Source: Tetramitus jugosus (lineage: Eukaryota; Heterolobosea; Eutetramitea; Acrasida; Vahlkampfiidae). From it: DNA of 64,000 nucleotides. Position numbers and translations under genes: made by a program. The notes beneath the pieces were generated by a model. It worked only from the letters and a program-made list of their open reading frames with translations. It was not told where the DNA came from and did not search any database. The DNA is taken from the NCBI GenBank assembly GCA_937625935.1, contig OW569359.1, positions 1-64,000 of the forward strand. Direction: 5' to 3'. This document shows, piece by piece, positions 52,601-62,227 of the stretch. Numbering within the stretch: position 1 is the stretch's first letter; each line of letters begins with the position of its first letter.

Positions 52601-55600
52601 TAAGCTACTCCTTGTGTGTGATAAATGGTTGCGAACCTCATCTAATTCTAAGCTCAGAGATGATACCTTGTCTCTTTCAATTGATAGATCATCTTTGCAT
52701 TGATTCAATGCTTCCTCCATTGAATTCACTTTACTATTGTGCTCCGATTGAAGATTAAGAATCTGATTATCAACATTAAGCTTCATTTCATTCACAACAC
52801 GAGCATGTTCAGTCTCTAATTGCTCGATAGCTCTCTGGAGATCATCATTTTTCGCCTGTAGTAGAGCGTTATGTTCAGTTAGAGTTGAGCAGTTTTGTGT
52901 CGAGCTATCAAGATTCAATTCCAATTCGGTGCAGCTCTTTGTTAATTCATTGTAATCATTCTGGAGTTGTGTTAGGGAAGAGAGTGTTTCGCTAGATCCT
53001 TTTTCTAAAAGAATTTGTTGATTCTCGTTCGATTGTTTCAGCTCTTCGATCTGTTGACTTCCTTTCTCAAGAGCAATCTGTGCCTCAGTTAATTCTGAGA
53101 CTAGAGTTTTCACTCTCTCATCTAGCTCGGCACACTTGCCAGTTAAAGAAAGGTTGGTGGTCTCTACTAACTCTAACATTTCTATCTTTTTCTGAAGCTC
53201 CTGCACCTTATTTTCGTTTTTCTCACAGACTTCCTTGTGCTCTTCGGTAATTTGATTAATTTGTTCGATAAGCTGAGCAGTTTCATCTCGATTTTGTTTG
53301 AGTAGTTCTTCCAAAGATGATTTGGCCGATATTGTTTGGTTGAGTTCTTCTGTGGTCTCCTGCTTCTCTTTGAGCATTGCGCTTGTTTGAATGACAAGTT
53401 CCTTATTCAACGGTTCTAACATTGCCACTTGCTCACTCAATGCAACACATTCACTTTTCAGTTTTTCGTTGTCAAGTTTGGAATTGGTCAGAGCCAGAGT
53501 GGAGTCCTCAATTTTCTTTTCAAGATCCTCCAAGGTTTGTTGAAGTACCTTCTTTTCATTTTCGTGTTGAACGTTCAACTGTTCGACTTGTTCGCTGCTC
53601 TGTTCTAACATTTGCAACAAGGATTCTTTCTCTTCAATCATATTCTTGAGTTCATGATTTGACAACTCAAGCGACTTCAGCGCTTCCTCCTGTTCGGCAA
53701 TGGTAGAATTCAGATTCGAAATTTGACAGTCCTTTTCTGTCATCAAGTCTTCTGCAGTCTTTTTCTCCCGTGCATACTCGATAATTCGTTCTTCTGTGGA
53801 TGATAGCTGTTGCAATGCTAGATCAAGCTTCAATTGCAAAGCAGATAATTGAGATTCACAGTCATTCTTCACTTGCAAAATCTCTAATGCCTGCTTTTCC
53901 TCTAAATCTTTCAAATCTTTGATATGCCTCTTCTCGATGTCAATCTTATCCTGCGAAAGTTCAGAAGCTTGAGCTGTTTTTTTGGAGAACTCTTCAGTTA
54001 ATTGTGCTTGGTGAAGCGTTAAATCCTCGAACTGTAGATGAAGTGCTTGTTTCTCTTTGGTCAGTTTCGCCACTTGTTCTTCAAGCTCTTTCATTAAAGC
54101 AGAATCTTGCGTCTTTCCCTCCAAGAGAGAATAGTACCTAGTTTCAACCTGTTGCAAGGTTTCTACTTGACTAGACAGTGTATTGTTAGTCTGTACAAGT
54201 TTCTCTTCAATCTCTTTATGCTCGAGAGTCAGTTTTTGAATATTCTCGTTATTTGAATTAGTCACACTATCCATGATGTGTTTGTGCTGTTTCTCCTGCT
54301 CCTCAATCTGCTCCTTACATTGGTCCTGCGTGTTTTTCATCCTCAAATGCAACTCTGTGATTTCAGTTTCCTTGTTTGCCAGAGAGGTGTCGAGCTCAGC
54401 ACTTAATGATTTGTTCTCGGAAACCAACCTTTCAATCGTCGATACGACTTCCGTGTGTTGAGCAGCAGCGTTTTTCAATTCACTCTGAATTTGATTCCTT
54501 TGGCTTGTCAACAACGAAATTTTCTCCTCTGATGCAACGACCAAGCGTTCGGATTCTTCAGCTTTGGTCAACCATTCTGCTTTCTCTTGTTGACACTTGG
54601 AAAGATCTTCAGTCAACCTGTTTCTGATGCGCTCTAAATCTTGATTGGACTCGCGCTCTTTGAGTAACTCTCTATTTAGATCCGACACTTGTTGCTCATA
54701 TGATTCTTTCGCTTCGCTCACTTGAAGACGAAGAGTCTCGAATGACTGCTCAACTTCGGAGCTTATCAACTCCAGTGACTGGTATTGCTCCGTTTTTTCA
54801 GCTAACAATGATCGAGTGGTAGCTAGAGCATCGCGTTCACAAGATAGAGATTTGTTCAGCTCATTGTTGTTCGCTTCTAACTGTTCCACTTGAGCAGACA
54901 AACCATTGACTTTCTCTTCAAGCGCAGCAATCGATGACACTTGTTCAGCATTGCTTTGAGAGAGACTCATATTCAAATTTCCATGTTGTTCAATTTCTCG
55001 TTTGTTAGAGTCGATTATGTCATTCAACTGACGAACGTTTTCCTCCATGTTCAGAATGGTTGATTCTAGAACAGCCTTGTGAGCAAATAGCTCCTTCATT
55101 TGCTCCTTATCCTGCGCATTCACTTCCACAAGTTGTCGATATTCTTGTTCAATCTCACGCAACTCACATAATTCATGTTTCATTCGATCGATATCTATTG
55201 AAAATAACTTATTTTGCTCCTCCAACTTCTTGTATCTCAACAACGTTGAAATCGTCTCTATTTCGTGCCTAGTATTGATAATGGATTGGATTGTAACAAC
55301 GTGATGAGCGTCTGGGGAAGCTTCGATCGAGCACACCATTGAGTGCATGCTTTGAAGTCGCATTATCATAGTACCATACGACTGTACATCATTGAAATGT
55401 ATGGCACGCATGACAATAGTTGACAAGCGACTCAATTGGTGCAAGTGAGAGCGAAATACTGACTGTAACTGAATGGATCTTGTTTGCGCTTGAGAAGAGG
55501 ATAGGACAGTAGCTACTTGCCCCCTTTCTTCCTTGATTGTCTGAAATGCATTGATGGCAAGAGCAACAATATTGGTAGCCTCAAGGTATTTGCCACTAGC

Positions 55601-57211
55601 AGACGATGATACAGTATCATCATATGTTCCACTCTCGGGAAACAACTCTTCTTCTGGTAACGGTTCAGGCAATCGATAATAGTTCTGCACTGCCTTAAAC
55701 AACAAGTGAGCATCTTCGAGCGATATGACTTGAATAGTATCGATCCTCGGTGCCGTCTTGTACTGAAACAAAATCACCTGGATCCATTTTTGAATGAGAC
55801 TTGTTTTCGATGTCGTATCATACTCACCGTCCAACGGATGCATTGACATGTATGATGACGAACCAGTCGAGGACAACATGGCAGAAGTAGCCTCCTTCTC
55901 CCTTCTTCGTCTCTTCTCGTACAAAATAAACTTGAATCGCGACAACTCCTCCAACTGTACACCATGAAAGTGCAACTGTTCAATCTCTGACTGAAAATCC
56001 GAAACATACAAATCAGGAGACAGTTTCATCGAGTCATGATACGCCAAAATACGTATGGCTTCTCTCACATTGCCCCCAGACAACTCTTCTCTCACCAAAA
56101 ATCTCGTGTGCGCGTCCTGTGGATCAATCAACCGAATTTCACTTCGAATCTCATCACGTGAAACACTTCTCACTGCAGTCAAATAATCTGTCATCTTCTC
56201 AGGTTCATTCAACTGAATAAAATATTGTCGAAACAGAGAAGAAGATGTACTCGATGATCGACTACGACCATGATGATGATGATGATGACTCGATTCTCCA
56301 TTGTTAACCACTGGTCGTTGAGCCAACTTTGAAAAAAATAAACTTGTTCGACTTAATCTCTTATTGGTACTCCCATTATTACTACTACTACTATTATTAT
56401 TATTATTATTATTAGTATAATTGTCATGATCATGAATCATTGAAGCGAGAGGTGAATGTGATGAAAAGGAAGGTGAAGAAGATGATGGTGATACAACAGA
56501 GGGAGACAGTGCTCTACGCAATGAAAATCGACGTAATTTGTTTGAGCTCTTATTACTCTTACTATTATTATTATTATTATAAAGAGATGATGAAGAGTCA
56601 TCGATTGGAATATGGTGTTGATTGGATGATGATGATTGAGACAATGTATCTACATCATCATCATAATCATACGTATGTTCATCACTTGTATTATTGTTAT
56701 TGTTGCTATGAATGATCGATGATGATGATGATGATGAGAGTGGTGGAGGTTGATAGGATGAAATGGATGAGAGAGATTGAGTTCTACTCGGAGTTTTTGG
56801 ACTGCCGTTATTCACATGTTGGTTAGCTTGTTGTTGTTGTTGTTGTTGATTTTGAGGGGTGCTTGGTGGGGAAGAAGGACTCCATATAGGTTGTTGAGTG
56901 TTGCTGTCTGATCGTTTCCTGTTGTTCGAATAGGGTAGGGAAGGTGAAGCAGACGTAGAGCTACGCTGCCGTTGTTGTTGCTGCTTGTTGGCGAGACCAG
57001 ATGTTTTGAGCGAGAGATCACCATCGGGTCCTCCTCCAATCATCGTAGTGGCCATCGGAGAAAAATGATAATTATCCGATGTTGTGACAATGTGTTCCAT
57101 TGATTCTTCTTGCTCTCTTTTGAGTTCGGATAGAATGAGTGGAACAATGTCATTGGGAATTTGGACTGCATAGTCCTCGAGTTGAACATTGAGTTTGCCT
57201 ATTGTGACCAT
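49691..57211 (-). CDS. Giant coiled-coil protein
   Basis: 2,506 residues from the first ATG at 57211. Residues about 1-45 are a small folded start (IPNDIVPLILSELKREQEES). Residues about 50-320 are low-complexity Gln, Ser and Asn with a His6 tract. Residues about 330-600 are helical and conserved-looking (IRSEIRLIDPQDAHTRFLVR), possibly a formin/GTPase-binding-like armadillo region, which I cannot confirm. From about 675 to 2400 it is nearly continuous heptad coiled coil (Leu/Ile with Glu, Gln, Lys), and the last 60 residues are basic then helical. There is no motor head, kinase or GRIP motif visible. It could be a golgin, centrosomal or scaffold protein. A 181-codon block is duplicated. Confidence 0.85.
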   Translation of the reverse strand: MVTIGKLNVQLEDYAVQIPNDIVPLILSELKREQEESMEHIVTTSDNYHFSPMATTMIGGGPDGDLSLKTSGLANKQQQQRQRSSTSASPSLPYSNNRKRSDSNTQQPIWSPSSPPSTPQNQQQQQQQANQHVNNGSPKTPSRTQSLSSISSYQPPPLSSSSSSSIIHSNNNNNTSDEHTYDYDDDVDTLSQSSSSNQHHIPIDDSSSSLYNNNNNSKSNKSSNKLRRFSLRRALSPSVVSPSSSSPSFSSHSPLASMIHDHDNYTNNNNNNNSSSSNNGSTNKRLSRTSLFFSKLAQRPVVNNGESSHHHHHHGRSRSSSTSSSLFRQYFIQLNEPEKMTDYLTAVRSVSRDEIRSEIRLIDPQDAHTRFLVREELSGGNVREAIRILAYHDSMKLSPDLYVSDFQSEIEQLHFHGVQLEELSRFKFILYEKRRRREKEATSAMLSSTGSSSYMSMHPLDGEYDTTSKTSLIQKWIQVILFQYKTAPRIDTIQVISLEDAHLLFKAVQNYYRLPEPLPEEELFPESGTYDDTVSSSASGKYLEATNIVALAINAFQTIKEERGQVATVLSSSQAQTRSIQLQSVFRSHLHQLSRLSTIVMRAIHFNDVQSYGTMIMRLQSMHSMVCSIEASPDAHHVVTIQSIINTRHEIETISTLLRYKKLEEQNKLFSIDIDRMKHELCELREIEQEYRQLVEVNAQDKEQMKELFAHKAVLESTILNMEENVRQLNDIIDSNKREIEQHGNLNMSLSQSNAEQVSSIAALEEKVNGLSAQVEQLEANNNELNKSLSCERDALATTRSLLAEKTEQYQSLELISSEVEQSFETLRLQVSEAKESYEQQVSDLNRELLKERESNQDLERIRNRLTEDLSKCQQEKAEWLTKAEESERLVVASEEKISLLTSQRNQIQSELKNAAAQHTEVVSTIERLVSENKSLSAELDTSLANKETEITELHLRMKNTQDQCKEQIEEQEKQHKHIMDSVTNSNNENIQKLTLEHKEIEEKLVQTNNTLSSQVETLQQVETRYYSLLEGKTQDSALMKELEEQVAKLTKEKQALHLQFEDLTLHQAQLTEEFSKKTAQASELSQDKIDIEKRHIKDLKDLEEKQALEILQVKNDCESQLSALQLKLDLALQQLSSTEERIIEYAREKKTAEDLMTEKDCQISNLNSTIAEQEEALKSLELSNHELKNMIEEKESLLQMLEQSSEQVEQLNVQHENEKKVLQQTLEDLEKKIEDSTLALTNSKLDNEKLKSECVALSEQVAMLEPLNKELVIQTSAMLKEKQETTEELNQTISAKSSLEELLKQNRDETAQLIEQINQITEEHKEVCEKNENKVQELQKKIEMLELVETTNLSLTGKCAELDERVKTLVSELTEAQIALEKGSQQIEELKQSNENQQILLEKGSSETLSSLTQLQNDYNELTKSCTELELNLDSSTQNCSTLTEHNALLQAKNDDLQRAIEQLETEHARVVNEMKLNVDNQILNLQSEHNSKVNSMEEALNQCKDDLSIERDKVSSLSLELDEVRNHLSHTRSSLEKQIQVLLNEHKTISDDTNTVIEDYKTQIMNLSAQLSTSQQLYDTLSAELSQLKNSTQEHTLQFTNKEQILTKKIVSLQDTIRTQADQLEAKSIEYSTLSTHLEQLKSDIGTAISEDEEKSARIESLRTELSNNENLNEQLNKQCSSLSEQIEMLRKEKEENLEDLQNIKQETELVKTTYDKEVSEILESSKQKESTLMDELAEYQQEVIKLRNRLDELTNIENNLNSLNAESTNNVQQLIKQVDDLTNQRNEFKSLFESAELKINQLVSSLDETSNRLETLTEEDQQFKELSASEIQALNNTISDLNNKIDTLSNNLEHQISSSLIEKETLQNNYERLQAEKEDNIRQEMELLKQNHDKELSDTLESSKEKESALVDLLAGNQQEMVQLRNRLDELTNIENNLNSLNAQHSESTNNVQQLIKQVDDLTNQRNEFKSLFESAELKINQLMSSQDEVSNRLETLTQEYQQLKELSASEIQALNTTIADLRDKIGELSNNLEHQISSSLIEKETLQNNYERMQAEKEDAIQQIEQLRHWNESLTESTDLDKSELESRLSDLKHQLTACQTEHEVLMQKLSDDIAEKDREITSLKSQQDSTQLELSSLAQKIEKESQLLSEVTAMRDELLEQVTKQRSEIDNLVKSNETLEELNMLLTEQNESQSNQLSSIQEQANQLELDLFNQIVTHDTTRHTLEQQLIVNQEEIHNQKQRIEVLENMNNDSMSMVEKLNDELEDYNRTIQTLTLKNDELQAKIDQHSHVSSSDIQSLKQAIQTLEKEKEDFAQKNEDLTYQLSQVQHQLEDKTFETVQMGHQLALAQSQHTRVKKRLETEQQLSSGAKSNYTDFKKDLNRLLDKLLKEHANVNNILNDLHTQILTSASLRLTNNSNSTSSEHRTGAPPRTPRGITVKTLEETEKQRIERLEQEKKFIVSLVEMYRRQGSIGAERVETLAQIISQLVTSFELSGENDGDL
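51031..51967. repeat. Internal 543-bp tandem duplication
   Basis: 51031-51433 and 51574-51967 are near-identical at an offset of 543 bp (181 codons), differing by point changes and one 9-base gap (GTGTTGAGC). Both copies read LRNRLDELTNIENNLNSLNA, then TNNVQQLIKQVDDLTNQ and SLFESAELKINQL in the coiled coil. Confidence 0.85.
56370..56860. repeat. Trinucleotide repeat patches
   Basis: Several patches of ATT/ACT, ATC/ATG and TTG repeats (56370-56412, 56560-56580, 56690-56740, 56826-56850) encode poly-Asn, Ser, Asp and Gln in the N-terminus of the coiled-coil protein. Patch lengths are short and typical of a low-complexity coding region. Confidence 0.7.
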
Positions 57212-57406
57212 TTGTTGTGTTCGTTGTTGTGTGTTGTGATTTTGCTGCCTTGTGCTTTCAACTGTCAGCGGATTTTCGCAATTCAATCAGCGGGGAAGGG
57301 AGAAGGAGATCGGAAAAATAATGAGATATCTTGTACAAAGCGATAAACTATTTACAAGTGTTTATTTACAAATTCAAGAACTGTGAATAACCTGATTTTT
57401 GAATGG

Positions 57407-58402
57407 TTATTGACTCATTGGCCTGTTTCCGGTGAGATTGGAAGTTTTGGCGGCAGCGATATGAGGCAATGGCTCTGTGGCTTGCTTCTCAATGATGACG
57501 CCTTGTGTGAGTGGAGCAGTCGTGGCAGGCATTGGTTGAGTCATCATTGTCGGTTGTTGAACAAATGTGGTTGGCTGTTGGAATGTTTGAGTATTGAATG
57601 AGGTGGTGGTCCATGGAGCTGATGAGCTTGACATCATTATTGGTTGTTGTTGCTGCGAAGTGAAGCCCATTGTACTTGATTGTTGAAATGATTGCTGCAG
57701 TGGTTGTTGCAATGGCTGTTGAAATGATTGCTGCAGTGGTTGCTGCAATGGTTGCTGTCCAAAAGAAGAAGTTGTGGATGAGCTATATTCTGTTGGGAAT
57801 GAGGATGTAGTACTTGTTGTCGTAGTTGCCCCATGAGTCATTGGCAGAGTAGTTGAAGAGCAGCATTGTTCTTGAATTTGTGCGTCTCTGACAACTGTAA
57901 CCTGTGGTCTCTCATAAATGGTCTTGTTGATCACTTGTTCATGACGTTCAACAACTGGTTGATGATGAATTTCAGTAACAATTGGCTTCTCAATAATCTC
58001 CTTGGTCAGTTCACTGCGAAGATCAGTTGAAGGTGCCTTTCGAACGATATTCACGTCCTGATGCTCCTCCACTGTAACTCTGTGAAGACGATTCTGTTCT
58101 TCCAAGTCTCTTAACACTCGGTCTCTCTCTAGAGCAGCAGAGTCTCTTCCCTGTTCTTCAAAGAGCGATGGATCTTGCACAAACACTTCCTTTGTCGAGT
58201 GTTGAACCACTTTTTCAATTGGCCTCTCGTGAACCTCAATCAGATTCTGGATGTGAGTCTCGTGAATGTTTTGGTCCTCAACTCGTTGCAAATGTTCCAA
58301 CTTTTCAATTCTGTCCAGAACTGGTTGTTCCTGGATGATTCTTGTAGTTGTGGGAGTCAAGTTGGTTAGGTTGGGATTTTGGTTATAATTTGATTCGACC
58401 AT
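57407..58402 (-). CDS. Charged V/P-repeat and Gln-rich protein
   Basis: 331 residues from the ATG at 58402; the frame runs 17 codons further upstream but has no ATG. The first 190 residues are charged with alternating short V-P-E-H-rich units (EKPIVTEIHHQPVVERHEQ, ERPQVTVV), recalling alveolin or other cytoskeletal repeat proteins. The C-terminal half is Ser/Thr/Gln-rich, with QQPLQQ/QQSFQQ units encoded by a 36-bp tandem repeat. No catalytic domain is evident. An alveolin-like structural role is a guess. Confidence 0.6.
   Translation of the reverse strand: MVESNYNQNPNLTNLTPTTTRIIQEQPVLDRIEKLEHLQRVEDQNIHETHIQNLIEVHERPIEKVVQHSTKEVFVQDPSLFEEQGRDSAALERDRVLRDLEEQNRLHRVTVEEHQDVNIVRKAPSTDLRSELTKEIIEKPIVTEIHHQPVVERHEQVINKTIYERPQVTVVRDAQIQEQCCSSTTLPMTHGATTTTSTTSSFPTEYSSSTTSSFGQQPLQQPLQQSFQQPLQQPLQQSFQQSSTMGFTSQQQQPIMMSSSSAPWTTTSFNTQTFQQPTTFVQQPTMMTQPMPATTAPLTQGVIIEKQATEPLPHIAAAKTSNLTGNRPMSQ
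57690..57761. repeat. Two tandem 36-bp units
   Basis: GATTGCTGCAGTGGTTG begins units at 57690 and 57726, within the Gln-rich part of the gene. They encode Gln-Pro-Leu-Gln and Gln-Ser-Phe-Gln runs in frame. Confidence 0.8.
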
Positions 58403-58763
58403 GGTTGTTGGTGTTTTGTTAGTTTGTATTATTTTGTGGGTCACATTGGCCAATTGATTGTATCACCCATGTTTTATGGGACATGTGCAGGATCGGCAAA
58501 ATTGATCGCACTATTTTGAAAGGTCAACCAAACATCTTTTTTTGAATAAGATTCCGATAGATCGTTTCCTTGTAACTGACCCGATCTGGTATACGTCATT
58601 GATTTGGATAAGCCTTGACCAGTTGAGCTATGCCATTTTACAGTGAACAGCAATGTTTTGGATAACATGCCTCAAAAGAAGAATGCCCTGGTGAATAAAT
58701 AATTTGGTCCTTGAGGTTGCAGGGAAACCGTTGCCGTCATGTCTTGAACTTACAGCCTGAGAA
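58403..58763. other. Gene-free stretch
   Basis: About 360 bp between the V/P protein's start and the stop of the unknown helical protein. No gene recognised. Confidence 0.5.
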
Positions 58764-60197
58764 TCAATTTGAACGAGAGAAAAACTGTCCCAAAAACGTC
58801 CATATATGAACTATGAATTGATAAAAAGATGATGATCCACTGTCTACAACGTACCGAGGAACATCTTCCATCACAGTAATACTGTCATATGGTCTCGTTT
58901 GCAAATGCTTATCATGCGGTATCAAGGATAACAAGTTGTTGAGATCCCTGTTGGACCACTTCGAATTCACAGTAAACACAATGATTGCAGTGCTATGTGC
59001 CTCTATAATTTCGTTTGCATCTCTGTTATCCTGCTCATCTTGTATCGTACTACTTGTCATGGCTCGAATCGTATCAAATCCCAAGTGAAACAGCAGATGC
59101 AACAGATCACACATGTACTGCTCACTTGCTGTTGCCGTAAACAATGTTTCTGGAAGGTTCCACGCACAAACGAACTGAGACTCTTGTTTCTGACGATTGA
59201 ACAAAACGCGCAATCCCTTGAGAAACGAATGACTACAGATATCATTGCCATACTTTTCAACAAACACTTTTAACACATTCATTGCATCATTTCTCATGGA
59301 CAACAACTGAGCTGCACCATAATCTACAACACCAGATCTGCCACTATCCACAACATCACCACTACCACCTTGATCCATCGATTCTTGCTGATACAAAGCT
59401 TGTTTTTGCTGTTCATAGTCGTTCATGGCTCTCATCAACGTCCTTTCAAACAAAATGACTCGTTCCTTTTGAGTCTGAATATGATACTGTCTACGCGCCT
59501 GATTTTTCACATCTTCCATCTCCCTCAAAAACTCTCTCGTCGTCGTCGTCGTCACTTGTTCTTCTCCATTTTCACCACCTTGACACACAAACATTAATTG
59601 CCAAACACCAACAATTTCCAAACTACTTCCATTACTTCCATTACTACTACTACTACTCTGATCATTTTCATCATGACAAAAAGCTTTTGAATAATATCCT
59701 AGTTCTAAAAGCTTTTCGTACACTTGATTCACCAAAATTTCTTTTTCTGCTCTTCGTTTTTCTACTCCTCTGCTACTGTCATCATCATCATCACCATCAC
59801 CATCAATATTTTCATCTATATCCTCTTGATTCAAAATTAACACTCCATGCTTATTCGTCTTTTCAAAACAATTCAACAAAATTTCATGTAATCGATACTG
59901 TTTTTGCTTCTTCTTCTTCTTCTGTTGCTGTTGTAGTGCGTCGCTACTACTATTACTATTACTATTACTATGGAAACCACAATAGTAATCCAAACAAAGT
60001 TGATAAAAGAGTTGTAGACACTGTGTTTGATGTTGTTGGATCCATTGATCAATCATCACTTTATCATGTTGATGAGTAGTCATCAGGTGAGAATGAATAT
60101 GAAATCTTGAACGATGAATTTCAGTTTTATCGAGTAAGGATGATATTTGCCATGCTCTTGTCAAATCCTCTTGTTTGATGGTTGTTGTGGTTGACAT
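58764..60197 (-). CDS. Uncharacterised helical protein with low-complexity inserts
   Basis: 477 residues from the ATG at 60197. It has two weakly similar helical blocks (about 40-200 and 290-400, each with an FYQLCLDYY or LHLLFHLGFDTIRAM-type helix) separated by Ser/Asn- and Lys-rich inserts and an Asp-rich patch. The second block (FVEKYGNDICSHSFLKGLRVLF through a hydrophobic LLHLLFHLGF) vaguely resembles a PUB/PUG peptide-binding fold. I am not confident of that. No signal peptide or membrane helix. Confidence 0.6.
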   Translation of the reverse strand: MSTTTTIKQEDLTRAWQISSLLDKTEIHRSRFHIHSHLMTTHQHDKVMIDQWIQQHQTQCLQLFYQLCLDYYCGFHSNSNSNSSSDALQQQQKKKKKQKQYRLHEILLNCFEKTNKHGVLILNQEDIDENIDGDGDDDDDSSRGVEKRRAEKEILVNQVYEKLLELGYYSKAFCHDENDQSSSSSNGSNGSSLEIVGVWQLMFVCQGGENGEEQVTTTTTREFLREMEDVKNQARRQYHIQTQKERVILFERTLMRAMNDYEQQKQALYQQESMDQGGSGDVVDSGRSGVVDYGAAQLLSMRNDAMNVLKVFVEKYGNDICSHSFLKGLRVLFNRQKQESQFVCAWNLPETLFTATASEQYMCDLLHLLFHLGFDTIRAMTSSTIQDEQDNRDANEIIEAHSTAIIVFTVNSKWSNRDLNNLLSLIPHDKHLQTRPYDSITVMEDVPRYVVDSGSSSFYQFIVHIWTFLGQFFSRSN

Positions 60198-60631
60198 CTT
60201 TTTTTTCAGTGGCGATGTTGTCAAATTTCTTCAAGTGTCTTTTGATCGAAGAACTAGGTCAAACAGATGTAAAAGACGACTTCTTGGAACAATACTTGGG
60301 TCTTTTCTTTCTTGTTCAAGTCCCAACCTTCTTTATCCATGCCAGACTAGTGATGAGTCATATGTTGCTGGACTAAGAAAGTTGTGTTGATTGAGGCCAC
60401 AGGAAACAGTTTAAAGATCACTTTTCCAGTCCAGAGAATGTTATCCCACAAAATTAACAGATGTGGTTTGGAACTACCCCATTGCACTACTCTCTAATCT
60501 TTGGGCCGCATGAAGGTTGGTAGGAGAAAGCACGGCTCTAAATTTTGGCGATTGACTTGAGTTCTCGCATGAACAGAAGATAGATCAAAACAGTAAAACA
60601 AGGAATAGTGTGGATGGGACAATCATATGTT
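60198..60631. other. Intergenic stretch
   Basis: Upstream of the unknown helical protein. A 53-residue plus-strand frame at 60214-60375 has protein-like composition (LIEELGQTDVKDDFLEQYLG) but begins only 16 bp from the opposite start, so it is not called as a gene. Confidence 0.4.
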
Positions 60632-61108
60632 TTATAAACTTGAATAATCTGATCTCGATGACCTCAAACAACACATGTAACAACAACAACCTGCAGCACA
60701 GATCACCCAGAGCAATGTCGGAATGAAAAACAAGGAAATGTGTGTAATATATGACGTTCTATTGACAGTAGGTCTTCCCAGAGAGAACAATTTCTCTTCT
60801 GGTGAATAATAGCACTGGTACTTGATGTCCGTGATGAACAATGAGCCACACTCGATATCTTTGAATCGCTTGTCTACGGTGGTATCGTTGGACAATATGA
60901 ATGTAATGAGAGGATTCCTTGAGCTGTCATCATGGATGTTGCATTCAACAGGAATGGAGCCTCTGTTTATCATGGTTCTGCAGTGGGTGATGTGAGGCAA
61001 AGAATACACCAAGTAACCGATCCCGATGACCAGTGTTCCCACAGTGATGCATATGTAGCAAATCAACTGCAAGCATACGGATATTAGTTTACCATTGTTA
61101 TCACTCAT
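60632..61108 (-). CDS. Small two-helix membrane protein
   Basis: 158 residues. Hydrophobic helices at about 10-35 (ICYICITVGTLVIGIGYLVY) and about 122-145 (ISLFFIPTLLWVICAAGCC) flank a lumenal or extracellular loop of about 85 residues with cysteines and N-glycosylation sites (NDT, NRT). The layout recalls a small tetraspanin-like or calcium-channel-gamma-like protein, but family identity is not established. The tail has CCCYMCC, which is likely palmitoylated. Confidence 0.65.
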   Translation of the reverse strand: MSDNNGKLISVCLQLICYICITVGTLVIGIGYLVYSLPHITHCRTMINRGSIPVECNIHDDSSRNPLITFILSNDTTVDKRFKDIECGSLFITDIKYQCYYSPEEKLFSLGRPTVNRTSYITHISLFFIPTLLWVICAAGCCCYMCCLRSSRSDYSSL

Positions 61109-61284
61109 TGTGTAAGGTGTTTTTTGAGTTGTATGGCTGGTTTGGTTCGCTCTCTTTGGGAAGGGAATTCCTGAAATAATACATCTCAGCCCAGTTGACC
61201 GAAAATTTATCCGGGATCAGGAGCAATCTGATCTACGATGCTCAATAATAAAGTTGGTTTTGTCAAGAGCGGGTGTTTCCGTAC

Positions 61285-62227
61285 ATGAAAGGACAATACA
61301 CCAGACATCTTGAGTTGGTACCTCCTCCTAACAAGAATTTACAATCATGTGATACAATTGTTGTTAATTTTATCGAAATTGAGTATCGAACGACTCACTT
61401 GGGATGACTTGTGGTGGTATGTTGTCCTAGACATCTATGTTGAAATGAAATGCGCTCCTTCTATGACAAATATTTTCTTCGATGTGTACCGATCTGAAGT
61501 GTTTACTGTAAATCATTACTAAGAGCGTCTCAATCCTCCGCAACATCAAGTGCCAAAGAACAACCTCCAACCAAAGGAAAGGTCCAGAGTTTCCACAAAC
61601 ACCGTTGAGTGAGGAAGCAAGAATTAGAAGAATTGTGAGAAGAATTCTTGCGGAAGAACGTGACAGAGAATCAACAAGGATAGTCAACTCATTCAAATTA
61701 CCGATGATGAAGAAGGTCCACCGATTGATCGTGCTACAATAATGAAGAAGTTCATACTGAAGTTTCCCGATTTTGAGGAAGTTGATAAACATCGCTTGCC
61801 AGATACATCCTTCATGGAGTATGAAACCAAAATCTTGTTAGCAAAGACACTATAGTTAAATAATGAAGCATTTCAAAAAGTTCAGAGTCGTAGGTTAGAA
61901 CTTCGAGGTGTTCAAGTATGCATTGTCCAGAGGATTTACGACTAGTAGAAGAGTGTGTTTTCCAACAGACGTCTTCCTCCACCAATGAGGTATCACAACT
62001 TAATAACTCAACCAACATCTATTAATATTGTGGGATTACATTCTCTGGACTTGGAAAAGAGATCGTTAAACGGTTTCCTGTGCCCTCAATCAACACCAAA
62101 TTCATCTGAGCACATTGATCTCTCATATTCCAACAGACATGGCACAGCTTTCTCATCAGGAAAGAGTTTGTATACGATGAACAATCAACCAATGTCCACT
62201 TTACTAAAGTGTTTTTTATCCAACTAA
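61285..62227 (+). pseudogene. Decayed gene of unknown family
   Basis: Coherent protein-like text moves through several frames: from the ATG at 61285 (LELVPPPNKNLQSCDTIV), a shift near 61390, the helical SEEARIRRIVRRILAEERDR at about 61610-61670, a shift near 61690, then EEGPPIDRATIMKKFILKFP and LPDTSFMEYETKILLAKTL ending at a TAG near 61853, and further fragments to 62227. Codon-like composition and consistent protein character across frames argue for a broken gene. No family is recognised. Introns cannot fully account for it, as several joins lack splice sites. Confidence 0.4.

Noticed and set aside
60214-60375. 53-residue plus-strand frame with ordered composition
   Set aside because: Starts 16 bp from the divergent start of the minus-strand gene, leaving no room for two promoters; kept only as a note.
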